DNA of 64,000 nt from JACXTP01 sp963789555 (lineage in GTDB: Archaea > Thermoplasmatota > Thermoplasmata > Methanomassiliicoccales > UBA472). The notes below the pieces were generated by a model. It was not told the DNA's origin and did not search any database. It saw only the letters and a program-made list of their open reading frames with translations. Both the position numbers and the translations under genes were made by a program. This document shows, one piece after another, positions 9,772-19,406 of the stretch (position 1 is the first letter of the stretch; every line of letters begins with the position of its first letter). Where the stretch lies: positions 124,001 to 188,000 of the forward strand of contig CAWBKY010000007.1 in NCBI GenBank assembly GCA_963789555.1, in the 5' to 3' direction.

Positions 9772-10977
9772 ATGACCAAATTGTTCCCCAAGGGCTATGA
9801 CCGGCGCATCTGGATACTGTTCTATTCCCGCCTCATCGACGGGGTGGGCTTCAGCATCATCGGGCCGTTCCTGGCCCTGTTCATGTACCAGAGCCTGGGG
9901 GTCTCCATGGCCATGGTGGGCCTGGTGCTGCTGATGGCCGGTCTGGCCGGTGCAGGCGGAAGCCTCGTCGGCGGCCTGATGGCCGATCGTTACGGTCGAT
10001 GGGGGGTCATGACCTGGTCCATGCTGTTGCGCTGCGTCACCTTCCTGGTGCTGGCGTTCCAGGTGTCCCTCTGGCCCGACGTGCTGGGGGTATCGATCAC
10101 CCTCACGTTGAGCTACTTCTTCGGTGGCGTCTTCGACCCGGCGAACAATGCCATGGTGGCGGACCTGGTGGAGCCGGCGAAACGGCTGGAGGCGTACGGC
10201 CTGATGCGAGTGGCCTGGAACCTGGGCTTTGCCATCGGTCCCATGATCGGCGGCATATTGGTGGCCTGGTCGTTCCTATGGACCTTCGTCATCAGCGCCG
10301 TGATATCCCTGCTCGCCGCCTTAGTGGTGGCTTTCTTCCTGAGCGAGACCTACGTGCCCAAACCGAGGGAGAAAGGACCGGGACTGCTGAAGAGCATCGG
10401 TTCGGTGAACAAGCTCTTCCTGGTCTTCTGCTTCGTGCTCATGCCCATGTTCATCATGTCCGGCCAGTTCGGAGTGATCTACGTGGTCTTCGCCAACGAG
10501 AGGGTGGGCATCGACACCGTCACCATCGGGGCGATCTTCGCCTTGAACGGCCTGATGGTGGTGCTGCTGCAGTTCCCGATCGCACGCTGGCTGGAGGGGC
10601 GTAACTACTATCTGGCCATGGCCGGCGGGTCGCTGCTCTACGCGGTCGGCTACCTGGCCATAGCCCCCATCTCCAACGGTCTGGGCCTGGCCCTCACCAT
10701 GGTCATCATCACCTTCGGGGAGATGGTGGTGGTCCCGGTCGCCACCAACCTCACGGTGGAGATGTCCCCGGAGGACCAAAGGGGCAAGTACCTGGGCATC
10801 TTCGGCCTGTTCGCTTCGGTGGGCTGGTTCGCCTCCTCGCTGGTGGGCGGCATCATGTATGACAACATCTCCTCGGGCTGGGTGCTGTGGGGGGTCGTGG
10901 CCTTCCTCGGGGTGGTGACGGCGGTGGGCCTGCTGCCATTGGCTTTGAGGGCCAAGCGCATGTCGGCAAAGAATTAA
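9772..10977 (+). CDS. MFS transporter, tandem paralogue
   Basis: A 401-residue carrier with 12 predicted membrane helices and the ADRYGRWGVM loop. It begins nine bases after the upstream paralogue with a good ribosome site (GAGGTGGGG before ATG). Both proteins share PANNAMVADLVEP-like and NLTVEMSPE-like segments, so they arose by tandem duplication. They may act on related substrates or form a pair; nothing in the sequence names the cargo. The next gene begins 28 bases downstream and may be co-transcribed. Confidence 0.9.
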   Translation: MTKLFPKGYDRRIWILFYSRLIDGVGFSIIGPFLALFMYQSLGVSMAMVGLVLLMAGLAGAGGSLVGGLMADRYGRWGVMTWSMLLRCVTFLVLAFQVSLWPDVLGVSITLTLSYFFGGVFDPANNAMVADLVEPAKRLEAYGLMRVAWNLGFAIGPMIGGILVAWSFLWTFVISAVISLLAALVVAFFLSETYVPKPREKGPGLLKSIGSVNKLFLVFCFVLMPMFIMSGQFGVIYVVFANERVGIDTVTIGAIFALNGLMVVLLQFPIARWLEGRNYYLAMAGGSLLYAVGYLAIAPISNGLGLALTMVIITFGEMVVVPVATNLTVEMSPEDQRGKYLGIFGLFASVGWFASSLVGGIMYDNISSGWVLWGVVAFLGVVTAVGLLPLALRAKRMSAKN

Positions 10978-11004
10978 GTGGGATCGGGGGCCAGTTAAGA
11001 GCAG

Positions 11005-11757
11005 ATGCGCATCATCGGCGTCATGACCGAGGACTTCCAGTTCTACTATCGCTTGGTCCGCAGGCTCAAGGAGAGGGACGAGCCGTTCGTTTCGCTGGGC
11101 TTCGAGGACGCCCTGCCCTACAACATCGGGGCGATAATCACCACGCCCAACGAGGTGGCCCGGGCGCCCCCCATCCTGGTGGTCGCCTCCGAAGACCCGG
11201 AGGCGGCCATAAACCAGGCCAAGGTGATGATGCAGGGGAGAAGCTTCAAGGTCTTGGTGGTCGGCATCGACCCGGGTCGGACCACGGGCATCGCGGTGGT
11301 GGGCAACGGAAAGGTGCTTTTGACCGATACGGTAGGATGGCCGGAAAAGGCGGTGGCGGCGGTGGAGCGGATGATCGCCGGTCTGGAATACGAGGAGCTG
11401 CTGGTGCGGATCGGGCATGGCGACCGCACGGTGCGCAACCGCATCATCCAGTCGCTATGGGGCCTGGCGGACCGAGTGGAGATAGTGGACGAGACGAACA
11501 CCACCCGACGCACCCTGGTCCCCGACATCGATGCCGCCATCCTCATATCCCGGACCATGGGGGAGGAGCTGGAATCCGCCCCCGCCATCGACCCGACGCC
11601 CGGAGAGGTCCGCGAGGTGAAGAGACAGTCCCGGCTGGCAAGCGATGGCTCCTTCACCATAACCACCGAGCTGGCAAGGCGAGTGGCCAAGGGCGAGCTG
11701 ACCATGGACGAGGCCCTGGCCTGGCATGCCTCTCGGAAGGACCGACGTAATAAGTGA
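11005..11757 (+). CDS. RNase H-fold (RuvC-like) archaeal protein
   Basis: Residues 90-110 read VVGIDPGRTTGIAVVGNGK, the first strand and acidic residue of an RNase H/RuvC-like fold. Later acidic positions (DETNTTRR, PDIDAAILISR) could complete an active site. The first 80 residues (MRIIGVMTEDFQFYYRLVRR) form a separate conserved part resembling a small alpha/beta domain. The C-terminus ends in a helical, basic segment. The combination recalls archaeal DUF460-like nuclease-fold proteins, but I cannot name the family. It may process nucleic acid. It follows the MFS pair and converges with the AMP phosphorylase gene. Confidence 0.6.
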   Translation: MRIIGVMTEDFQFYYRLVRRLKERDEPFVSLGFEDALPYNIGAIITTPNEVARAPPILVVASEDPEAAINQAKVMMQGRSFKVLVVGIDPGRTTGIAVVGNGKVLLTDTVGWPEKAVAAVERMIAGLEYEELLVRIGHGDRTVRNRIIQSLWGLADRVEIVDETNTTRRTLVPDIDAAILISRTMGEELESAPAIDPTPGEVREVKRQSRLASDGSFTITTELARRVAKGELTMDEALAWHASRKDRRNK

Positions 11758-11766
11758 TGCCAGGGC

Positions 11767-13290
11767 CTAGAACGCCACCCGGGTGAAAGCCGGCACCTTG
11801 GCCAGGACCATCCCCTCGATGATCATCGGGTTGATCTTCTGGGCCACCGTCAGGGCCTGCTGCAGCTTGGCATCGTTATCGGCATAGAGCGTCAGGATCT
11901 TTTCCCCGGCGTCGACCTTGTGGCCCACCTTCTTGTGGATCTCCAGTCCCGCTCCCTTGTCCCGGGGCGAGCCCGCTGCCCTGGCCACCTTCACTATGTC
12001 CCTGTTCTTCACCTTGTTCACATAGCCAGATTTGGTGGCCAGGACATCCACGGAATACTTTCCCACCGGGATGTCATCGGCCTTGATGTCCGCGTTCCCG
12101 CCTTGGGCGGCCACGATCTCACGGAACTTGGCCAGGGCCTTTCCGTTCTCCAGCAGCTCCCTGGCCCTGACCTCCCCATGGTTGTAGCCTTGGCCCATGT
12201 CGAAGAGCATGCCTGCCAATGCCACCGCTTTCTCGATGACGCTGTTGGGTTCCTTCGCCCCTTCCAATATGGAGATGGCCTCGCGGGCCTCCAGGGCCGC
12301 CCCTATGGCCCGGCCCACCGGCTGACCGCCATAGGTGATGGCGCACTCCACCCGGATGCCCAGCAATTCGCCGAGCTCGATGAAGTCCTTGGCATAGGTC
12401 TTGGCCTTCTCCATGTCCGGTACCTTGGTCCCCTCTCCCATCGGTATGTCCATGAGCAGGTAGTCCGCCCCCACGGCCTTCTTCTTCGACATGACCGAGG
12501 CCAGGAGCTGGGCGTGCGGGTCGATGCCCAACGGGTATTCGGCGCGGATGATGACGTCGTCGGCCGGTGCGAGGTTCAGCGAACCCCCCCAGGCCAGTAC
12601 GCCTCCCACGCTCTCGGTGATGTTCTTCAGCTGCGTGGCGCTCAGGTCCACGTCACAGAAGGTCTCCACGATGTCCGCCGTGCCAGCGGCGCTGCTGATG
12701 GCCCGGGAGGAGGTCTTGGGGATCAGATAGCCCCCCGCGGCGATGATCGGTACTATGATGAGGCTCACCTTGTTCCCTGGGCAACCACCGATGCTGTGGT
12801 GGTCGAAGATGGGGCCTCGGTCGAACTTGATGACGTCCCCGGTCTCCACCATGGCACGGGTGAGGTCAGCGGTCTCCCGGATGTTCATCCCTCGGATGTG
12901 CAGCGAGGTCACGTAAGCGGAGAGCTCCACCGGGGAGAGGATGTGCTGGGCTATGTCCCCCACCAACGTATAGATCTCGTCCTTGGACAGCTCCAGGCCG
13001 TCCATCTTGCGGCGGATGATGTCCACGCTCTCTGGCTTGGACGCCGCCACCACCTCCAATGGCTCCATGTGCTCCGGCCCGAAGTTCTTGAACGTCGCCC
13101 CCATGAGGCCGATCTCCCCTCTCTGGATGACGGTGTCCGAGGTGTTCACGATGGCCACTGCGCTATTCCCCTCATGGGTTATGCGCACCCGGTCCATCTC
13201 CCTGAGGCCGAGCTCCGCCGCATCATCGTCGTTCAACAGGGCGGTCAGCTCGCCAGTGTCGACGTCCACATACTTGGCCTTCAGCTTCAT
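11767..13290 (-). CDS. deoA: AMP phosphorylase
   Basis: This 507-residue enzyme converts AMP and phosphate to adenine and ribose 1,5-bisphosphate, the first step of the archaeal AMP pathway. The N-terminal barrel-like domain (MKLKAKYVDVDTGE) distinguishes AMP phosphorylases from bacterial thymidine phosphorylase. The family signature KTSSRAISSAAGTAD and the phosphate-binding region (IFDHHSIGGCPGNK) are visible. The start ATG overlaps the RuBisCO stop (ATGA), so the two are translationally coupled. A longer frame exists upstream but overlaps RuBisCO. Confidence 0.93.
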   Translation of the reverse strand: MKLKAKYVDVDTGELTALLNDDDAAELGLREMDRVRITHEGNSAVAIVNTSDTVIQRGEIGLMGATFKNFGPEHMEPLEVVAASKPESVDIIRRKMDGLELSKDEIYTLVGDIAQHILSPVELSAYVTSLHIRGMNIRETADLTRAMVETGDVIKFDRGPIFDHHSIGGCPGNKVSLIIVPIIAAGGYLIPKTSSRAISSAAGTADIVETFCDVDLSATQLKNITESVGGVLAWGGSLNLAPADDVIIRAEYPLGIDPHAQLLASVMSKKKAVGADYLLMDIPMGEGTKVPDMEKAKTYAKDFIELGELLGIRVECAITYGGQPVGRAIGAALEAREAISILEGAKEPNSVIEKAVALAGMLFDMGQGYNHGEVRARELLENGKALAKFREIVAAQGGNADIKADDIPVGKYSVDVLATKSGYVNKVKNRDIVKVARAAGSPRDKGAGLEIHKKVGHKVDAGEKILTLYADNDAKLQQALTVAQKINPMIIEGMVLAKVPAFTRVAF

Positions 13291-14555
13291 GCCGAACCCC
13301 ACCTTTCCAACGCCATGCGGAGCTCCCGATGGTCCTTGGCGTACTCCTCCGCCGTCAGGCCGAGGTAGCCCGCCTCCACCGCTTGGGCCATGGCCATGGC
13401 CCCGCCCCGCACGCCCAGAGGATGACCGGAGACGCCACCGCCGGCCTGGCATTGCAGGTCCTTGCCGGCGATCCTGATGAGGGCAGGGATCATGCCCGGC
13501 TGCAGCCCTCCCGAGGCCACTGGCATCATCGGCCTGTAAGGAACCTCCGAGTTAAGGCACATGTCGCGGTACACGAGGTCGTGGCTGGCCTCGCCCTTCA
13601 TCTTGCCCACTCCGAAGGTGCCGATGTGCAAAGCGTCACCACCGCACATGCGGGTCAGCTTGGCGAAGACCTTCATGGAGATGCCGTGGTCCTTGTTCCG
13701 GGTCATGGCCCCATGCATGGTGCGGTGCACGTGGATGGGCAGCTTGATGGACGGGTCCTCCGCCAGGACCTGCACCGCCCCGAAGCCGCAGGTTAGGACG
13801 TCCACCATGATCTGCGAGGCGCCCAATTCCTGGGCCCGCTCCGCCACCTCCAGGATCTGGTGGCCGTTGGTGCTGACGTTGATGGCATGGATCATGATAT
13901 GGCCGGACTCGCTCCTCACCCGGTCCAGGGCGTCGGCGATGGCCACCACCCGCTCCTCCAGCGGGCAGAACCTCTGGTTGGAGAGCGTCTCATCGTCCTT
14001 GCCGTTGGTCAGCCCGCCCATCCCCGCCTCGTACACATAGGCCGCGGTCTCCTCCGGGCTCAGGCCGATCTTCGGTTTGACTATGGTCCCCACCAACGGC
14101 CTCTCCGGCCGCTTCAATATCTTCCGTAGGCCTTCCACCCCGAACTTGGGCCCTTTGAACTCCCTCAGCATCGATCTCGGGAAGATGACGTCCTCCAAAC
14201 GGACGCCCTCGATGGAATCCAGGCCGAAGAGGTTGCCGGCCACTATGCTCAGCACTTGCGGGACGCCTCCGATGTCCAGGCTGAAATCCTCCTCCGGGAA
14301 CGCGATCTTGGCGACGTTGCCCTCGATCTCGATGACCTTGCCGCTGCGCTTGAGGAAGTTCTCCTCCTTGAGCGTGCTGATCTCGGTCCAGGTCCCGGTG
14401 GATTGTTCGGTGGCGATGGCCGCCGCCGCCTCCCTCATGGTCATCTGGGTGCTCTTGATCTTATAGACGCACACGACATGCGCGTCCAGGTCGATCTTCT
14501 CGCCGAGGTGCAAGTACTTGTCCGAATAGCTCTGAGGCGTTGTCATTTCGTTCAC
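13287..14555 (-). CDS. rbcL: Form III ribulose-bisphosphate carboxylase
   Basis: A 422-residue RuBisCO large subunit. In the AMP pathway it carboxylates ribulose 1,5-bisphosphate to two 3-phosphoglycerates. Key residues are present: the first catalytic lysine in KPKIGLS, the carbamylated lysine and metal ligands in GKDDE, the histidine of HVHRTMHGA, the loop-6 lysine in GVGKMKGE, and the phosphate sites SGGLQPG and GGGVSGHP. Nothing suggests the RuBisCO-like (form IV) state. Both ends overlap neighbours by four bases (ATGA). There is no phosphoribulokinase here, as expected for form III. Confidence 0.94.
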   Translation of the reverse strand: MNEMTTPQSYSDKYLHLGEKIDLDAHVVCVYKIKSTQMTMREAAAAIATEQSTGTWTEISTLKEENFLKRSGKVIEIEGNVAKIAFPEEDFSLDIGGVPQVLSIVAGNLFGLDSIEGVRLEDVIFPRSMLREFKGPKFGVEGLRKILKRPERPLVGTIVKPKIGLSPEETAAYVYEAGMGGLTNGKDDETLSNQRFCPLEERVVAIADALDRVRSESGHIMIHAINVSTNGHQILEVAERAQELGASQIMVDVLTCGFGAVQVLAEDPSIKLPIHVHRTMHGAMTRNKDHGISMKVFAKLTRMCGGDALHIGTFGVGKMKGEASHDLVYRDMCLNSEVPYRPMMPVASGGLQPGMIPALIRIAGKDLQCQAGGGVSGHPLGVRGGAMAMAQAVEAGYLGLTAEEYAKDHRELRMALERWGSA

Positions 14556-15476
14556 TCTGTGAAAATGGATTCCTGACCGAACTCACGCACGATGATCTCG
14601 TAGGCGGCGTATGGGGGCACCACGCCTATCTCGGTTATGATGGAGTCGATGTACTCCGGCGGGGTGGCGTCGAACACCGGGTTGAAGACGCGCACTGAGG
14701 ACGGCACCTCGCCAGGCTTGACCACCTCCAGCGAATCGCGCTCCTCTATCTCCACCATCTCCCCCATCATGGTGCGCGGCGAGAACTTGAACGTCTCGGC
14801 GCAGACATAGAACGGGACGCGGGCCTCATGGGCCGCCAGCGCCAGCTGGGAGGTGCCGATCTTGTTGATGACCGCACCGTTGGAGGCGATGGTGTCGGCC
14901 CCGACCACGACCGCGTCCATGTCCTTCATGACGTGCCGCACCGCCGAATCGATGATGAGGGTCACGTCCACCCCGGCCTTGCTCAACTGGTTGGCGGTCA
15001 GTATGCCCTGCCTCCACGGCCTGGACTCGGTGGCGAAGGCCTTGATGTGCTTTCCCTGCCGCTGGGCGGTGGTGATGACGCTGAGGGCCGCCTGGCTGTT
15101 GCAGTGCGTCATCACACGGTCCCCTTCCTTCAATCGGTTGGCGCCGTTCCTCCCGATGAGGGCGACCGCCTCCTCGGAGCGCTTGATGAAGACCGTGGCG
15201 TTCCTGACCACCATCTGGCGCAGTTCTTCGCCATCCTTCTGGTGGTTCATGCCCTTGAGGACGAACTGAACGCCGTTCCACAGGGATATGGCGGTCGGTC
15301 TGGAGGCCAGGAGCACCTCGCGGGCGGCCAATAGACTTTGGCGCATGCCTTCGGCATCATCACCATCATAGTCCTCTCGCCTCCTCGCACAGGGCCCGGG
15401 CCGCCTGGCGCGCTATCTCCGCGGCTCCGCGCACCTCCATGGACCTGATCCTTTCGGCCGTCTCCTTGGCGTTCAT
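14552..15476 (-). CDS. Ribose-1,5-bisphosphate isomerase, one frame break
   Basis: This eIF2B-alpha-like enzyme converts ribose 1,5-bisphosphate into ribulose 1,5-bisphosphate, linking AMP phosphorylase with RuBisCO. The N-terminus (MNAKETAERIRSMEVRGAAE) and the remainder (MRQSLLAAREVLL onward) lie in different frames; removing one base near 15373-15380 unites them into 307 residues. Conserved parts include THCNSQAAL, ESRPWRQG, and VVVGADTIASNGAVINKIGT. The start has a GAGGAA ribosome site. It overlaps RuBisCO by four bases. Confidence 0.9.
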
Positions 15477-15514
15477 TTCCTCGCCGCCCTATTGGAGGGA
15501 GGGAGTCATAAACA

Positions 15515-17264
15515 TTACCTTGCCAGATGTTGCCTTGGATAACCATGGTTCAGTCGCCGCAACGCCCTTTCCAGCCCTGCCAATGGGAGCGTGTTCAATA
15601 CCTGGTCCGGACCGACCCACCCCCGCCTCGCCTGCGCCACGCCATACACCATGTTGTCCAGATGGGAGGGGTGATGGGAATCGGTGTTCACCACCAGCAT
15701 GTTGCCGTTGTCCCGGGCCATACGACAATGCCTGTCGTTCAGGTCCAGGCGCTCCGGGAACGAGTTGACCTCGAGGAAGACCTGCTTGGCCTTGGCCTCG
15801 TCCAGCAGCTTCTCCATGTCCACCGGGTAGGCCTCCCGTTGGCCGATGGCCCGGCCGGTGGGATGGGCCAGGATGTTGAGATGGTCATTGGAGAGCGCGG
15901 TCAGCAAGCGTGCCGTCATCTCCGTCTCGCTCATCTTGAAACGGGTATGCACCGCGCCGATGACATAGTCCAGCTCCGCCAGGACCTGAGAGGGGTAGTC
16001 CAGCTTGCCCCGTTCGTCGATCTCCACCTCCGCCCCTATGAGGACATGGATCCCTCCCAAGGAGGCGGTCAGGGCGCGGGCCTTCTCCACATTCTGCCGC
16101 AGACGCCCCACATCCAAACCGTTGGCGATGCGCAGCGATTCCGAATGGTCGGTGATGCCTACGTAATGATAGCCCTTCGCCATCGCCGCCCTGGCCATAT
16201 CCTCCATGGACATGGCCCCGTCGGATGCCTCGGTGTGCATGTGCAGGTCGCCCTTGATATCGCTCATCGAGACCAGTTCGGGCAGGGCGTGCCGCTCGGA
16301 CAGCTCTATCTCTCCCTGGTCCTCCCGCATCTCCGGGGGCATGATGTCCATGCCTAAGGCCAGGTAGACCTCCTCCTCGGTCGCCGACGCCACCAACTGG
16401 TCCGTGTCCTTGAGGAAGAGCCCGTACTCGTTCAGCTTGTAACCTCGATCGATGGCGCGGGAGCGGAGCTTGACGTTGTGCTCCTTGGAGCCGGTGAAGT
16501 AGAGGAGCGCGGCCCCATAGCTGCCCGCCTCGACCACCCGAAGGTCCACCTGGGTGCCGTTGGCGAGCCTCACCGCCGATTTCGTCGGTCCCTTGGCCAA
16601 CACCTCTTCTACCTCGGGATAGGATACGAAGACATCACTGGCCCGCTCCGGCCTGTCCGTCCCCACCAGGATGTCGATGTCGCCGATGGTCTCCTTCATG
16701 CGACGCAGGCTGCCCGCCACGCTCACCATGTCCAGGCCCCCCTTCTCCCTCAAGTAGGAAACGATGCCCGCCGCCACAGGGTGGGCGTAGCCCAGCAACA
16801 TCCGCCCCTGGTTCCGCTCCAAGAACTCGACCCCCTTGAGGATGTTCTCCTCGGTCCGGTCCCCGAAGCCCTTCAGTCGGCGGATGCGATGCTGCTCCGC
16901 CGCCACCTTGAGGTCCTGGACATTGGTCACCCGCAGCTCGGTGTACAGGCGCATGGCGGTCTTCGGGCCGATCTCCGGGACATCCATGACCTGCATCAGG
17001 CCGGCAGGGAACTCGTCGTGCAGCTCCTTCAGATAACGCAGCTCCCCGGTCTCTATGATCTCCTTCACCTTGGCCTCTATGGCCTCGCCGACGCCCGGAA
17101 TGTCCTTGAGCTGGCCCCTTTTGTAGACTTCCACTATGTCCTCTTGTGAGGGACTCGATGTTGCGAGCGGCCTTGCGGTAGGCCTGGGGCTTGAAGCGCT
17201 CTTCCTTCAGCTCTAGAAGGTCCGCTATCTCGTAAAGGATGCCCGCCACCTTCTCGTTCATCAT
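15515..17264 (-). CDS. polX: Family X DNA polymerase with PHP domain, one frame break
   Basis: A 582-residue PolX once one A near 17141-17147 is removed (joining NIESLTEDIVEVYKRG). The N-terminus (MMNEKVAGILYEIADLLEL) and helix-hairpin-helix motifs (IPGVGEAIEAK; PEIGPKTAMRLY) bind DNA. The nucleotidyltransferase site carries GDIDILVG. A C-terminal PHP phosphoesterase follows with DLHMHTEASDG and NTDSHHPSHL, giving 3'-5' exonuclease or AP-site activity in relatives. It probably fills gaps in base-excision repair. It lies 38 bases upstream of the isomerase gene on the same strand, so the AMP-pathway genes may share its transcript. Confidence 0.93.
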
Positions 17265-17360
17265 CGCATTGCTATCATTGGCCCGACATCATCATATCGG
17301 TTTCGGGCAAAGTTACTTGTTCCAGCGCCTCCCAATCCCCGGGTCGAGGGAGAACCGATC

Positions 17361-18101
17361 ATGAAACTCACCTTCCTGGGGACCAACGGGTGGTTCGATT
17401 CCGATACTGGCAACACCGTATGCGCCATGATAGAGACCAAGGAGCGGTACATCGTGTTGGACGCGGGCATGGGCATCCATCGTCTGGACCAGTACATGAT
17501 GGGATGCAAGCCGGTGGACCTCTTCCTGAGCCACTTCCACCTGGACCACATCGCGGGGCTTCATTGCATCATGAAGTTCGTATTCCTGCCCAAGATGCGC
17601 ATCATCGGCCAACCTGGGACCAGGGCCATCTTGGACCGGGTCATGGGGCAGCCGTTCACGGTGGCCTTGGACCAGATGCCCTTCCCCGTGGAGGTGATGG
17701 AGCTGGAAGAGGGCTGGCACGACATCGGGTACAAGGTGGAATGCCGTCTGCTGGACCACGTCTCACCCTGCTTCGGTTATCGCATCGAGGTGGACGGAAG
17801 GAAGATAGCCTATTGCACCGACACCGGGGAGACGGAGAACATCGTGAGGTTGGCCCAGGATGTGGACCTGCTCATCTCAGAATGCGCCTTCAAGCGGGGC
17901 CAGACCAATCCCAGGTGGCCCCACCTCAACCCTGACCTCGCCATCTCCCTGGCGCGGAAGGCGGGGTGCCAACGCCTGGCGCTGACCCATTTCGACGCCC
18001 AGCGCTACCAGACCCTGGAGGAGAGGAAGGAGATAGAATCGCTCAAGGACGGGTTCCCCGGCCTCATCGTGGCCTACGACCGCCTGCAGGTCGAGCTCTG
18101 A
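17361..18101 (+). CDS. Metallo-beta-lactamase-fold hydrolase, RNase Z-like
   Basis: The metal motif SHFHLDHIAG, a later DHVSPCFGYRI histidine, TDTGETEN and the final THFD histidine give the full set of ligands for a two-zinc hydrolase. At 246 residues it is short for tRNase Z and has no clear exosite arm, so it is more like the compact RNase Z-related or phosphodiesterase-like enzymes common in archaea. The start ATG follows GGGAGAACC. It is divergent from polX across about 95 bases and lies before glutamate dehydrogenase. Confidence 0.85.
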   Translation: MKLTFLGTNGWFDSDTGNTVCAMIETKERYIVLDAGMGIHRLDQYMMGCKPVDLFLSHFHLDHIAGLHCIMKFVFLPKMRIIGQPGTRAILDRVMGQPFTVALDQMPFPVEVMELEEGWHDIGYKVECRLLDHVSPCFGYRIEVDGRKIAYCTDTGETENIVRLAQDVDLLISECAFKRGQTNPRWPHLNPDLAISLARKAGCQRLALTHFDAQRYQTLEERKEIESLKDGFPGLIVAYDRLQVEL

Positions 18102-18113
18102 GCCATATCTAGG

Positions 18114-18121
18114 CTTTATAT
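18114..18121 (+). promoter_or_regulatory. TATA element of the glutamate dehydrogenase gene
   Basis: CTTTATAT is about 38 bases before the ATG, placing transcription start near 18145. A purine-rich GGGAGAGGC precedes the ATG at 18155. Confidence 0.6.
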
Positions 18122-18154
18122 CTGGGCAGCTGCAATTTCTTCCTGGGAGAGGCA

Positions 18155-19405
18155 ATGAGCGAGCAGAACCCTTACGATAATGCGGTCAAACACGTGGACC
18201 GGGTGGGCCACATGCTGGGCCTCAACGAGTGCATGATCGAGATCCTCAAGAGGCCCAAGCGCGAGCTGACCGTGAATTTCCCTGTACGCATGGACGATGG
18301 CCGGGTGAAGAACTATGTGGGCTACCGGGTGCAGCACAACTCGGCGCGCGGGCCTTGCAAGGGAGGGATCCGCTACCATCCCAACGTCAGCTTGGACGAG
18401 ATGCGGGCCTTGGCCATGTGGATGACCTGGAAGTGCGCGGTGGTCGGGATACCCTTCGGTGGCTCGAAAGGGGGCGTTATCTGCAACCCCAAGGAGATGA
18501 GCCGATCCGAGCTGGAACGGTTGACGCGCCGTTTCGCCTCGGAGATACAGATCATCATCGGGCCGAAGGCGGACATACCCGCCCCCGACGTCTACACGGA
18601 CGCGCAGACCATGGCCTGGATGATGGACACCTATAGCACCAACGTAGGATACTCCGTACCAGGGGTGGTGACGGGGAAACCCATCGAGATCGGCGGTTCC
18701 CGAGGTCGGGACGAGGCCACCTCCCGAGGCATCATGTATGTGGCCCATCAGGCGGCCCGAAAGCGCGGCCTGGACATCAAGGGGGCCAAGGTGGTGGTGC
18801 AAGGCTTCGGGAACGTGGGATGGAACGCGGCTCGCCTGCTCGCCACCGAGGCTGGCTGTAAGGTCGTGGCGGTGAGCGATTCCAACGGCGGGATCCATGA
18901 CCCGCAAGGTTTGGACCCGGTCCTGGTGATGGAGCACAAGAAGCGCACAGGCTCGGTGGAGGGTTATGGCCGCTCGGAGAGCATCAGCAACGAGGGGCTT
19001 CTGGAGCTGGAGTGCGACATCCTGGTCCCGGCGGCCCTGGAGAGTCAGATAACCAAGGCCAACGTCGAAAGGATCAAGGCCTCCATCGTGGTGGAGGGGG
19101 CCAACGGGCCGACGACCCCCGAGGCCGACGAGGTCCTTTGGCAGAGGGGGGTCATGCTGGTGCCGGACATCCTCGCCAACGCTGGTGGCGTCACCGCCTC
19201 CTACTTCGAGTGGGTGCAGGACCTCCAATACTTCTTCTGGACCACGGAGGAGGTCAAGCAGCGCCTCAAGACGATCATGGACGATTCGTTCGAGAGGGTG
19301 CATACGGCGGCACAGAAGGCGAAGGTGGACATGCGCACCGGCGCCAACATGCTGGCGATAAAAGAGGTGGCCCGCGCCATCGAACTGAGGGGGCTCTTCC
19401 CTTAG
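18155..19405 (+). CDS. gdhA: Glutamate dehydrogenase
   Basis: A 416-residue enzyme interconverting glutamate and 2-oxoglutarate plus ammonia with NAD(P). Substrate-site segments GPCKGGIRYHP and the catalytic-lysine region GIPFGGSKGGV are intact, as are PAPDVYTD and the nucleotide-binding fold (VVVQGFGNVGWNAARLL). Length and order match hexameric archaeal GDH. It gives this organism a second route to glutamate beside the glutamate synthase genes at 58-62 kb. The start is supported by a TATA element and ribosome site. Confidence 0.96.
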   Translation: MSEQNPYDNAVKHVDRVGHMLGLNECMIEILKRPKRELTVNFPVRMDDGRVKNYVGYRVQHNSARGPCKGGIRYHPNVSLDEMRALAMWMTWKCAVVGIPFGGSKGGVICNPKEMSRSELERLTRRFASEIQIIIGPKADIPAPDVYTDAQTMAWMMDTYSTNVGYSVPGVVTGKPIEIGGSRGRDEATSRGIMYVAHQAARKRGLDIKGAKVVVQGFGNVGWNAARLLATEAGCKVVAVSDSNGGIHDPQGLDPVLVMEHKKRTGSVEGYGRSESISNEGLLELECDILVPAALESQITKANVERIKASIVVEGANGPTTPEADEVLWQRGVMLVPDILANAGGVTASYFEWVQDLQYFFWTTEEVKQRLKTIMDDSFERVHTAAQKAKVDMRTGANMLAIKEVARAIELRGLFP

Positions 19406-19406
19406 A

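Noticed and set aside
11920..13368. 482-residue plus-strand frame over the AMP phosphorylase gene
   Set aside because: Shadow of the real minus-strand gene; it has no start context and no recognisable domain.
18116..19303. 395-residue minus-strand frame over glutamate dehydrogenase
   Set aside because: Antisense shadow with His/Gly/Leu-rich composition only.
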